Of a stretch of DNA of 34,725 bases, positions 24,031 through 31,593 are shown piece after piece. The stretch is taken from the IMG/VR virus record IMGVR_UViG_3300024236_000013, positions 1 through 34,725 of that record; one strand, given 5' to 3'. The notes under the pieces were generated by a model. It had not been told where the DNA came from. It ran no database searches and saw nothing but the letters and a program-made list of their open reading frames with translations. The DNA comes from a virus. How positions within the stretch are numbered: position 1 is the first letter of the stretch; each line of letters starts with the position of its first letter. Made by a program: the position numbers and the translations under genes.

Positions 24031-25029
24031 TTAGAATAAATCCTCTTCATCCCATACCTCATCTTCGCCTGCTTTAGAATAAGCAGTTGGTCTAATTGCA
24101 AAGAAATCTGCATGTTCTACTCCTCCTGTTAAATGATAGAACCAATCTAGTTCTTTTGCACTAATTGCATCAAATTCAAATACTGTTTCATATCCGATCT
24201 CTGCTAATTTTTCGTTTGCTCTTCTTTTAATAAAGTTTTTTAAGTCTTCTTTTTTAAGATTTTCTAAATCTCCTAACTCAAACATTTTATCAATAAAGTC
24301 CAATTCCATTTCTACCATTAATTTAGCAGCTTCTATTACATGCTCTTTATTCTCAGATCTTAAATCAGGGTATTCTTCACACATGTGATTAAATAATCTA
24401 CAACCCATTTTAGAGTGAAGAGACTCATCTCTAACTGACCACTTCATTTGTTGTCCAATTCCTTTTAATAAGTTTCTCATTTGAAAACTATATAAAACTG
24501 CAAATGAACTATAAAGAGATACTCCTTCTGCAAAAGCTGAAAATATTGCCAAACTTCTTGCCACTTGATTCCTTGCAATTGTATTTGTAGCAATATCTTC
24601 ATGGCTCCAATTAGCATCTACGCTTGAAAGGTGTTCAAACTTTTTAGCAATTGTAGGTTCGTGTAGAAATGCAGCAAAATTATCTAGTCCTAATGTTTCG
24701 TTTAAATAAGAATATGCAGTAGCATGAATAGTTTCTTGACTACCAAATATCATTGCCATTTGTTTTATCTCATGTTTTGGAAACCAATGCGTGACCATTG
24801 TGGTCCAATAATCAGATACTGCACATTCAGTCTGTGCAAAACCTAAAAGAATATTACCAACTAAATTTCTTTCAGCTGCAGTTAAATTCTCTTTCCAATC
24901 TTTAACATCACTCTGCATTGGAATTTCAGTATGTAACCAAAATGCTTGAGCCTGGGGTAACCAGCCTTCATTATAGTATTCAGGATATTCAAATGGTTTA
25001 TATTCTATTCTTTCTTTAAATAAGTTCAT
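24031..25029 (-). CDS. nrdB: Ribonucleotide reductase class I small subunit, NrdB
   Basis: This 332-residue protein carries the metal centre that starts catalysis in NrdA. Metal ligand motifs are FAQTE (Glu68), SQETIHATAY (Glu99, His102, with Tyr106 at the radical position), FAEGVSLYS, and RDESLHSKMG (Glu and His). The acidic C-terminal tail EVWDEEDLF is the usual peptide that docks into NrdA. The first ligand is Glu rather than the Asp of E. coli NrdB, so the metal cofactor class should not be assumed. A-rich leader; the gene follows a terminator. Confidence 0.93.
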   Translation of the reverse strand: MNLFKERIEYKPFEYPEYYNEGWLPQAQAFWLHTEIPMQSDVKDWKENLTAAERNLVGNILLGFAQTECAVSDYWTTMVTHWFPKHEIKQMAMIFGSQETIHATAYSYLNETLGLDNFAAFLHEPTIAKKFEHLSSVDANWSHEDIATNTIARNQVARSLAIFSAFAEGVSLYSSFAVLYSFQMRNLLKGIGQQMKWSVRDESLHSKMGCRLFNHMCEEYPDLRSENKEHVIEAAKLMVEMELDFIDKMFELGDLENLKKEDLKNFIKRRANEKLAEIGYETVFEFDAISAKELDWFYHLTGGVEHADFFAIRPTAYSKAGEDEVWDEEDLF

Positions 25030-25105
25030 ATTTTTAAAATAATTTTAGTTAATTTCTAAAAAAAAGACAATAGCGTATTAATAGCATATATTGCCTTATT
25101 TGTCC

Positions 25106-25127
25106 AAAAAAAGGTCGATAGACCTTT
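25106..25127 (-). terminator. Intrinsic terminator after polymerase N-half
   Basis: A 7-bp perfect stem (AAAGGTC with GACCTTT), TATC loop, and four more Ts on the minus strand. It lies between the end of the polymerase N-half and NrdB. Confidence 0.85.
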
Positions 25128-25152
25128 GATTGTAAGTTTGTTTGTTAGATGA

Positions 25153-25162
25153 GTTATATATC
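25153..25162 (-). promoter_or_regulatory. Late-promoter-like motif before a terminator
   Basis: Reads GATATATAAC on the minus strand. It sits just downstream of the polymerase N-half stop and only about 25 bases before the terminator, so any transcript would be a very short RNA unless it reads through to NrdB. It may be fortuitous. Confidence 0.3.
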
Positions 25163-25176
25163 ACACATCAAATTAA

Positions 25177-26583
25177 TTATGGGTTCTTTTTTAAATTAAT
25201 TTTTTTTTGAACTGCTGCCGCCTTCTCAAAATATTCATAAGCTTTAGCCTTATATTCCTTTCTTTGACTATATAAGTCACTCTGTATCTGTTTCAATACA
25301 GACGGTTCATTTTTATAAACTACTCCATTTTCACAAACAATTACGTTTTTATCTTTTCTACGTTCTGCTACTTGCTCTTTTGGAATCTGCTCAATATATG
25401 AATCTGGTGAAATATTAAATTGTCGCATAATTGAAGGATACAGAGATGCAAAGTCAAATGCACTTACACCAGAATAGAAACCTGAAATTGGCTCTTTAAC
25501 AAATGCTCCTGCATATTTACCTTCTTTAAGAACATCTTCTTTTCTTTCTGTTCCAATTCTCTTATTTTGATCCATTAATTTTCTAGCCATCAGTGCTTCA
25601 GTCATTGCAACTGGACTTGCTGCTTTATATAAGGGCATTTTTGTAATATTTGCCAATGTTAAAAGAACATCCATTGACTTTATTTTCTGGTCTATATAAT
25701 ATACCAAGATTGAATCGACTATGTTATAGTATACATATTTTCTATAATCATTTTCGTAAAGTTCCTGTAAGCCACCATTGTATTTAATCTTTTTAAGACC
25801 CACAATCTGACCTGAAACGAAATCAAGAGCATTTGATTCTCTAACTTTTACAGACTTATCATACTTATCATATAACTGCATGTAATCAAGAATTCCCATG
25901 TGTAGTGGTCTACCATCTACTCGGTCTACTTTACCAGTAACTGACATTTCACTAATATCAATTTGAAGTCTTTTACATCTGTTGACTATGTATTTCCAGT
26001 CATAATTAATAAAGTTCCATCCTGACATCATTGGAAACTTAGGCATAAATTTATGGATGAAATTATATACCATATCGTACTCATTATCGAACTTATAATA
26101 AGATATTGACCAATCAGAATCTAATGACTTAAAATAATCATTAGTATCTTCTTGAATACCTTTCATATCAAGGTCTTTTATTCCGAGTACAATTGCTTTC
26201 TTTTCTGGTGTAATGATAGAGAAATTAAGTATTCTTGTTTTGGCATCTTCTGCTTTTGGGAAGCCATCTACTATTTCAGTTTCAATATCTACGAAATAGG
26301 TTCTAGGGCTATTTGCTTCTAAAAGTTCTTCTTGGTCCTTTTTGGGCAAGCTTTCTATGAAATATACTAAACTAAATTTATTGAACCCTCTTTTTGAAGT
26401 AATCTTTTTAATAGGTCTGCCATCCCAATTTGTCAATTGTTTGTCTTTGTGCTTGTCTTTTTCATGTGTTACCACCCAATTTTCAAATTTGTCTATTGGG
26501 TATCTTTTAAAGGCGACCTTACCTTCTTTATCATAGTAGCTGATAATTACTTCGTTTTCTTTTTGTTCAATGTCTAATATCAT
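25177..26583 (-). CDS. 43A: DNA polymerase, N-terminal half (gp43-like, split)
   Basis: This 468-residue protein is the first part of a family B polymerase. It has the N-terminal domain, the 3'-5' exonuclease with Exo I DIET (99-102), Exo II NFINYDW (Asp195) and Exo III YNIVD (286-290), and motif A FDFASLYPSIM (376-386). It also keeps the first finger helix with SQRKEYKAK, corresponding to the Arg/Lys of T4 gp43 that hold the dNTP. It stops at KKINLKKNP, before motif B. Its partner is at 18888-20093, and neither fragment carries intein motifs, so the two must assemble non-covalently. It follows the dUTPase gene by 39 bases and is followed by a terminator. Confidence 0.92.
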   Translation of the reverse strand: MILDIEQKENEVIISYYDKEGKVAFKRYPIDKFENWVVTHEKDKHKDKQLTNWDGRPIKKITSKRGFNKFSLVYFIESLPKKDQEELLEANSPRTYFVDIETEIVDGFPKAEDAKTRILNFSIITPEKKAIVLGIKDLDMKGIQEDTNDYFKSLDSDWSISYYKFDNEYDMVYNFIHKFMPKFPMMSGWNFINYDWKYIVNRCKRLQIDISEMSVTGKVDRVDGRPLHMGILDYMQLYDKYDKSVKVRESNALDFVSGQIVGLKKIKYNGGLQELYENDYRKYVYYNIVDSILVYYIDQKIKSMDVLLTLANITKMPLYKAASPVAMTEALMARKLMDQNKRIGTERKEDVLKEGKYAGAFVKEPISGFYSGVSAFDFASLYPSIMRQFNISPDSYIEQIPKEQVAERRKDKNVIVCENGVVYKNEPSVLKQIQSDLYSQRKEYKAKAYEYFEKAAAVQKKINLKKNP

Positions 26584-26622
26584 ATATTTAATTTTGCTTG
26601 CCCGGTTACATGGAGCTACCTA

Positions 26623-27090
26623 CTAATATCCTCTTTTTTGTCTATTTACGTTCTCTTCTGCTTTTGCAAAGTAATAATTGTATGCTGTCTTTGCGTCGAG
26701 TCCAATAGAGGCTGCATAATTAATAAAGAAGTGTAGAATGTCTACCCATTCCATATACAATTCTTTTTTATCATCTTCAGTCATATCAGAAATCTTTAAC
26801 TTCTCATATTTTGGAAAGTCTTTTTTCCAATATTTCCATACTGCATTTCCAGAACCATCTTTGATACCACCAAGAGCATCTGTCATTTCGTGAATTTCAT
26901 CTACAACAGCATGCGTATTGCAATGCCAAAAGTCCATGATTTCTCTAATTGTCATATCTTCAAAGTTAAAACCATAAGTCTGCTCTTGCATTTTCTTTTG
27001 GTTTTCCATGATGTCTGCTAAGTGAGTTGTTGATTCTTCGTAAAAGTCTTTTACTTCTAAATCTTTACATTCGTTATCAATGTTTGCCAT
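26623..27090 (-). CDS. Dimeric dUTPase-like (all-alpha NTP pyrophosphatase)
   Basis: This 155-residue protein has the signature of the dUTPase_2/MazG superfamily: VDEIHEMTDALGG, then AVWKYWKK, EWVDILHFFINYA with the ExxD metal site, and the ending NVNRQKRGY. It would hydrolyse dUTP to dUMP and pyrophosphate, keeping uracil out of DNA and feeding dTMP synthesis. Location beside DNA polymerase and ribonucleotide reductase fits. dCTPase activity is also possible within this fold; a phage with modified pyrimidines may use either. Confidence 0.8.
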   Translation of the reverse strand: MANIDNECKDLEVKDFYEESTTHLADIMENQKKMQEQTYGFNFEDMTIREIMDFWHCNTHAVVDEIHEMTDALGGIKDGSGNAVWKYWKKDFPKYEKLKISDMTEDDKKELYMEWVDILHFFINYAASIGLDAKTAYNYYFAKAEENVNRQKRGY

Positions 27091-27121
27091 AATTTATTTT
27101 ATTTAATAGTTATATAGGGTT

Positions 27122-27529
27122 CTAGTCGTTTGTTTCCTTTACGGACTCCCATTTTCCATCAGTTGTTAATTTAAAACTTCCAACATATTTTTGATTCCAT
27201 TGAGAAGGTTCTATAATGCTTAAAAAGTCTCCAGTATCTTTTGTGTAAAGGTGATATATTTCTCCAGTTATTGGTTTAAAATTACAATCTGCATCATAAA
27301 CCCTTTTAGTATTCTCCCAATGATTAATAAGTTCAAAATACTCATTTTTGATTTCGTTAAATTTTGCTTGAAAATATTTAGAAGCTTTAACGCTTTCATG
27401 ATTATCAAAAATAACTGGTGAAAATGAGGGAGCGCTTGCTGTTGTTGGATATGCTTTTGTGTTAGCATCGTATTCTCCAGTTTCCTCATTAAATACAATA
27501 TGATCTGGTTTTGGTGTTGAATTTTCCAT
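27122..27529 (-). CDS. DUF2452-like conserved protein
   Basis: This 135-residue protein has the C-terminal pattern I remember for DUF2452: FKPITGEIYHLYTKDTG, FLSIIEPSQW and a closing strand with GKWE. The N-terminus is acidic and Pro/Ser-rich. Its molecular role is unknown to me. It lies between a terminator and the dUTPase gene, so it may be the first gene of the polymerase-dUTPase operon. Confidence 0.7.
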   Translation of the reverse strand: MENSTPKPDHIVFNEETGEYDANTKAYPTTASAPSFSPVIFDNHESVKASKYFQAKFNEIKNEYFELINHWENTKRVYDADCNFKPITGEIYHLYTKDTGDFLSIIEPSQWNQKYVGSFKLTTDGKWESVKETND

Positions 27530-27543
27530 CTATTTTTATAGAT

Positions 27544-27572
27544 AAAAAAAGGGAACTGTTTAAGGTTCCCTT
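27544..27572 (-). terminator. Intrinsic terminator after the 165-residue gene
   Basis: An 8-bp stem (AAGGGAAC with GTTCCCTT), 8-base loop and a run of Ts on the minus strand, 20 bases after the stop at 27592. Confidence 0.88.
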
Positions 27573-27591
27573 CTAATTAGTTTAATTTATT

Positions 27592-28089
27592 TTAAAAAGT
27601 ATATGCAACGTCTGCTAATTCTATAATTCTTTTAAGGTTCTTAATACCTGAAGAATACTTTCCAGACTCATGGTCGTGATAACCAAAATTGTTATTAGGG
27701 TGATTAGTTCTTTGTTCTGGTGTTAAAGTAATTACACCTTCATATGGAGGTCCGAACATCGGTTCTCTATTAAAATATAACGGCTTTTTACCGTCGCATA
27801 CTGCAATTATTGTATTTGCTGGAATTGTTCTAAGAAGATCGTTTTTTGTATATGGATTTTCTTTTTCTTCAGTTACCGCATATATTGCTAATTTTCCTTT
27901 TGCGCTACTTGGATCTGTTTGTTTACCTTTAGAAAAATCTTTACCGTATGTGTTTTTAAGACCTTCTTTTAAAGCCCATAATTCAAATGCAACGCTTTCT
28001 TCCTGGTATGAATTTGTAGCAGGTGTGCCAATTGTCATGTTCTTAATGTTCTCATTAATGAATTGTTCAAATAATTTAGTATGATTCAT
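27592..28089 (-). CDS. Late protein with capsid-targeting-like N-terminus
   Basis: This 165-residue protein begins MNHTKLFEQFINENIKNM, close to the FEGFINEN start of the gene at 10217-10585 and like the T4 targeting peptide MKTYQEFIAE. The probable protease site is INE. A late-promoter motif lies 15 bases upstream and a terminator follows, so it is an isolated late unit in an early region. The rest of the protein (for example YEGVITLTPEQRTNHPNNNF and YHDHESGKY) is not a family I recognise. An internal head protein delivered with the DNA is plausible. Confidence 0.75.
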   Translation of the reverse strand: MNHTKLFEQFINENIKNMTIGTPATNSYQEESVAFELWALKEGLKNTYGKDFSKGKQTDPSSAKGKLAIYAVTEEKENPYTKNDLLRTIPANTIIAVCDGKKPLYFNREPMFGPPYEGVITLTPEQRTNHPNNNFGYHDHESGKYSSGIKNLKRIIELADVAYTF

Positions 28090-28104
28090 TTTAAATAAAT
28101 TTTA

Positions 28105-28115
28105 TTTTATATATC
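28105..28115 (-). promoter_or_regulatory. Late-promoter motif overlapping an upstream stop codon
   Basis: Reads GATATATAAAA on the minus strand; its first G is the last base of the TAG of the pyrophosphorylase-like gene. The promoter ends 15 bases before the ATG at 28089. Confidence 0.65.
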
Positions 28116-29155
28116 TAGAAAAGAGTTTGTTGTTGATAATTATTATTAAAAAAAGATTCCATTAATGCCCCATCTGCCCTGGCAACTTTTCTTCTATTAA
28201 TTAAATGTGGGTTATTTCTAAGTCTATGGTAAACTCCATATTGACATAAGCCAACTTCGCATCCATAAACCTTTAAATCATTTTGCTCTTCGGCAAGAAC
28301 TCGATTTCCATTGACAACGACATTATGTGTTGATGGGTGAAGATAGATTTCGCCAATAAGGTCTTTATAGTTTTCTCTAAACCAAATTACTCTATCTCCA
28401 TAAGGAATTTTACAGCCTTCACCAAACATAATATCTAAAGTAAGTCTAGCACCAGGTCCTGGTACACAAAATCTTTCATCATGATTTATATCAATTGCTG
28501 GATTTACAGAGTTAGACGTTGAGCAGTGATAACCGTAATACTGTCCTACACCTTCAATGCTTGTGATAATATCATACATCTCTTTAAGTGATTTTACACC
28601 AGCCATTCTCCCTGTTATTCCTCTAGTTATAAAACTTGCTACCCATAATAAAATATTGATTTTATGTGCATCTCGTTCTTGATTTCTAGATTCAGCAACA
28701 TAAGTATTTGCTGCTCCGAATAAACTTGTTCTTAATTCAGTAGTTCCATAAATAGGCAGACCTAATTCTACAGCATCTTCTAGATTTTTACGGATTGAGT
28801 TTTCATAATCTTTGTCAACTGCCAATCTTTTAAAATCTACTAATGCTTTTTTAGGGTCTCTTTCTCTAGTTAAAATCTGATGAATTCCTCTACCTCCATA
28901 AAAGTGAGAGATGATAGTGTTGCATATAATGTTATCAATATCCAAACCTGAATAAACAATGTTCTCCATGATATACCTCATCCTATCATCTAAAGTTAAT
29001 TGAGGATGAAAGTATTCTACAGTTTCCCCTAAAGCGGCATTTCCGCCGCTATTATAGGTTTCATTTATACCGAGCTGCCAAAGAGCTCTCTCATTAACTT
29101 TATTAAAAAAGTAGCCAACATCTTTGACTACTTCCATATTAACTTGGTCTATCAT
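28115..29155 (-). CDS. Thymine-hypermodification pyrophosphorylase-like protein
   Basis: This 346-residue protein resembles the glycosylase-derived family described as alpha-glutamyl/putrescinyl thymine pyrophosphorylases (and the helical part of 5-hydroxymethyl-dU kinase) found in phages with hypermodified thymine. The visible signs are an HhH-like IEGVGQYYGYH, an Asn/Asp-rich segment PAIDINHDERF, and the hallmark-like VPGPGARLTLDIMFG. The long N-terminal helical part carries charged residues of unknown role. In this family the enzymes act on pyrophosphorylated hydroxymethyl-uracil in DNA and swap in an amine such as putrescine. No hydroxymethylase or kinase is visible in the window, so function is inferred. 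It sits with the FkbM and inositol synthase genes. Confidence 0.5.
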   Translation of the reverse strand: MIDQVNMEVVKDVGYFFNKVNERALWQLGINETYNSGGNAALGETVEYFHPQLTLDDRMRYIMENIVYSGLDIDNIICNTIISHFYGGRGIHQILTRERDPKKALVDFKRLAVDKDYENSIRKNLEDAVELGLPIYGTTELRTSLFGAANTYVAESRNQERDAHKINILLWVASFITRGITGRMAGVKSLKEMYDIITSIEGVGQYYGYHCSTSNSVNPAIDINHDERFCVPGPGARLTLDIMFGEGCKIPYGDRVIWFRENYKDLIGEIYLHPSTHNVVVNGNRVLAEEQNDLKVYGCEVGLCQYGVYHRLRNNPHLINRRKVARADGALMESFFNNNYQQQTLF

Positions 29156-29161
29156 ATATTT

Positions 29162-29836
29162 TTATTTTTTGTACCAGCAGTCATATCCTGCTACGCTTTG
29201 AAAAACAATTACAGGTTCTACGCTACTACTTGAATATAAAGCGTCTAATCTATCTAGAGTAGGCTGTGCCAAATCTTTCATTTTACCCATGTGTAATTCT
29301 ATAAACAAGAAATCTGGATGATAATTTAAAACATCTTCTATCAATTCATATTCTGCTCCTTCAACATCAATTTTTACAATATCTGGTTTGCATATATGTA
29401 AAAGGTCTTTGATGTTTAAGTTTTTAACATTTTCATAATTTTGATATCTACCAGTTCTTTTAATAATTGAGGTTGAACAGTGGTTTGATTTGCTCTGTCC
29501 TTTATAGATATCAAGTGAATCTGCTCTGCTTCCAGATACCGCACCGTGAATAACATTTACTTTGTCTTCATTTTGAAAACTTGTTTGCATTTTCAAAAAG
29601 TTTCTAGAATCACATTCAACAGTATATACTCTATATGCACCGCTATCTACTGCTAATTTAGCAAAACCACCAACATTACCACCAAGATCGAGACATATTT
29701 TATCTCTATAATCTACTTCTGGAATTTGATAGTGCTTGATACAGTCTGTTATCATACTTCTATCTACATCTTCGGTAGCGTTTAAGTATTTTACGTATTC
29801 TTTTCTTAAGTTTCTTTGTAATGTTGATAGTGCCAT
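29162..29836 (-). CDS. FkbM-family SAM-dependent methyltransferase
   Basis: This 224-residue protein has a Rossmann-fold methyltransferase core: motif I ICLDLGGNVGGFAK (about 47-60), the acidic end of strand 2 VYTVECD, and IVKIDVEGAEYELIED, the typical FkbM block (Asp then Glu-Gly-Ala). FkbM enzymes usually O-methylate sugars or natural products. A possible target is the inositol-based product of its neighbour or another surface or nucleic-acid modification. The gene lies 5 bases after the HAD-like gene. Confidence 0.85.
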   Translation of the reverse strand: MALSTLQRNLRKEYVKYLNATEDVDRSMITDCIKHYQIPEVDYRDKICLDLGGNVGGFAKLAVDSGAYRVYTVECDSRNFLKMQTSFQNEDKVNVIHGAVSGSRADSLDIYKGQSKSNHCSTSIIKRTGRYQNYENVKNLNIKDLLHICKPDIVKIDVEGAEYELIEDVLNYHPDFLFIELHMGKMKDLAQPTLDRLDALYSSSSVEPVIVFQSVAGYDCWYKK

Positions 29837-29841
29837 AATTT

Positions 29842-30306
29842 TTATTTTTGTACTAGATCTGATTTAATATGAACTACATCTAATTTTGGATGAGATGTTT
29901 TGATAATTTTAAGCTGAACTGGATCGTCTTCAAAAAATCTAACGATTTCATATCCATCACTTTTTAACCTTTCTAAAGTTTTTGCTTTATGAGTTCCAGA
30001 AAATCTTCTCGCTTTAAGTGTATGGTTTCCACGCTGCTCTAAAGTCATTGGGTTAAAGTATATAGGATTCGTAATTCCACGTTCCTTTAATACTTCCATA
30101 ACTTCATCTTTCTCGTCTATACACCTACCAGTAATAATAAAATCTTGTGAACTTCGAGGAGTTATTCCGATTGAAATAACTCCGTCAAAATCATAAGCGT
30201 ATTTTACCATGTGTTTATTTGCGTAATACTCATCTTCAATTTTAAGGTCATTGTTAGACACACCTTGAAGTAATTTTCTTAGAAATTTAAAACTCATTTT
30301 ATACAT
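29842..30306 (-). CDS. HAD-like phosphatase
   Basis: This 154-residue protein shows the motifs of the haloacid dehalogenase superfamily: motif I YDFDGVISIG (Asp39, Asp41), motif II FIITGR, a HK lysine region, and motif IV FFEDDPVQ. Such enzymes transfer phosphate to water through the first Asp. Next to inositol-1-phosphate synthase, it might release free inositol, though this fold also occurs in polynucleotide kinase-phosphatases and nucleotidases. Two close ATGs (30306, 30297) are equally plausible starts. Confidence 0.75.
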   Translation of the reverse strand: MYKMSFKFLRKLLQGVSNNDLKIEDEYYANKHMVKYAYDFDGVISIGITPRSSQDFIITGRCIDEKDEVMEVLKERGITNPIYFNPMTLEQRGNHTLKARRFSGTHKAKTLERLKSDGYEIVRFFEDDPVQLKIIKTSHPKLDVVHIKSDLVQK

Positions 30307-30309
30307 TTT

Positions 30310-31545
30310 TTAGTTTTTAGAAACTTTTTCTTTTTCAGCTCTTATTTGCGATACTTTATTAGCAACAACCTGCTTTTTAGTAGTAGGTGTTAATTTTCTA
30401 TTTGCTAAAGCTTCACATTCTTGAACAGCATCTGCAAACATCATTTGCTTTGGTGGAGTTTTTTGAGTGAATGCTGATGGACCTCTTAAGGCTCCAACGA
30501 TTCCCATTTCTCTTGCAACTCTTACATATCTTAATGCGTCAATTACAACTCCTGCTGAGTTTGGACTGTCTTGAACAGATAGTTGAGCATCGAATAAAAC
30601 GGGAGCTCCTCCAAATCCTTCAAGTTCTAATCTAAAGTTTGCTACTTTATTATCACCATAATATGCAATATATTCAGAAGGACCTGCATGTAAGAAACTA
30701 TCTTCTGTTGAGATTCCTCTAATATCGTTCTGTGCTCTAATAACGTTCTCTTTAGAGATTTTCTTAGATTGTAGTCTTCCTTTATCTTCCATATTCAAGA
30801 AGTCAGTATTACCACCAACATTTCTTTGGATATGTGCCTTAACATCATGTCCTCTTTCAAATGCAAGTTCTTGTAACATTTGCGATAGAATAGATGCACC
30901 AAATTGGCTTCTCATATCATCTCCAACGATTGGAATTCCAGCATCAATAAATCTCTTTTCCCATGTTGGGTTAGAAGCAATAAATACAGGAATACAATTT
31001 ACAAAACTTACTCCAGTTGCTAGACAAACTTCTGCCCAAAATTCTGTTGCTTTTTGAGAACCTACAGGAAGATAGTTGACTAATACTTCAACTTCATGTT
31101 TATTTACATAATTGATAATTCTTTCTTTCCATTCTTGTTCTTTAGATTTTGTCCAAGAAGTTCTATTCATTTCAGAACTGTTTCGTAGTTTTTCTGAAAC
31201 TAAAAATCTGTCTTTTTCTGGATAAGAGTCCATAAGAAGTGCATAACCATCAATAACAGGTGCTTCATATACTGGCGCTTTTGAATTGATTTTTTCAACA
31301 ATATCGTAAGCGCTATTTGGACGCTGCTTTAATGCTTCTCCAAGAGGAGTATTTACTTTTCTTTCATCAATATCAAAACCACATACAAATTCGATATTTT
31401 CAGCTTTATAGCCTCCAATATCTTCTCGCATCATGCCATTTGCTGAAGTCTGCTTTTCAGAGTAATATTGTACTCCTTCTACTAGGGACTTGGCGCAATT
31501 TCCTACACCAATAATACCAACTTTAATTTTGTTACTTTTGCTCAT
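30310..31545 (-). CDS. ino1: myo-Inositol-1-phosphate synthase
   Basis: This 411-residue protein matches bacterial and archaeal inositol-1-phosphate synthase, which turns glucose-6-phosphate into L-myo-inositol-1-phosphate with NAD. Motifs are GVGNCAKSLVEG (NAD binding, 13-24), the LVNYLPVGSQKATEFWAEVC region, VGDDMRSQFGASILSQ, NVGGNTDFLN, and SPNSAGVVIDALRYV. These include the conserved Asp, Lys and Asn of the active site. Such an enzyme is unusual in a phage replication region. It is 48 bases downstream of the SGNH gene and four bases from the HAD gene, so all are likely co-transcribed. Confidence 0.88.
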   Translation of the reverse strand: MSKSNKIKVGIIGVGNCAKSLVEGVQYYSEKQTSANGMMREDIGGYKAENIEFVCGFDIDERKVNTPLGEALKQRPNSAYDIVEKINSKAPVYEAPVIDGYALLMDSYPEKDRFLVSEKLRNSSEMNRTSWTKSKEQEWKERIINYVNKHEVEVLVNYLPVGSQKATEFWAEVCLATGVSFVNCIPVFIASNPTWEKRFIDAGIPIVGDDMRSQFGASILSQMLQELAFERGHDVKAHIQRNVGGNTDFLNMEDKGRLQSKKISKENVIRAQNDIRGISTEDSFLHAGPSEYIAYYGDNKVANFRLELEGFGGAPVLFDAQLSVQDSPNSAGVVIDALRYVRVAREMGIVGALRGPSAFTQKTPPKQMMFADAVQECEALANRKLTPTTKKQVVANKVSQIRAEKEKVSKN

Positions 31546-31593
31546 AATTTATTTTTATTATTTATACTTTATACTAACTTTTTTGATTTTGTT

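Noticed and set aside
25177-26583. Split intein joining the two polymerase halves
   Set aside because: The N-half ends KKINLKKNP with no Cys-starting intein segment, and the C-half has no HN-Cys/Ser junction before motif B.
27090-27121. CTATATAAC box before the dUTPase as a late promoter
   Set aside because: It lacks the GATATATA core and precedes an early-type enzyme, so it is not counted with the late set.
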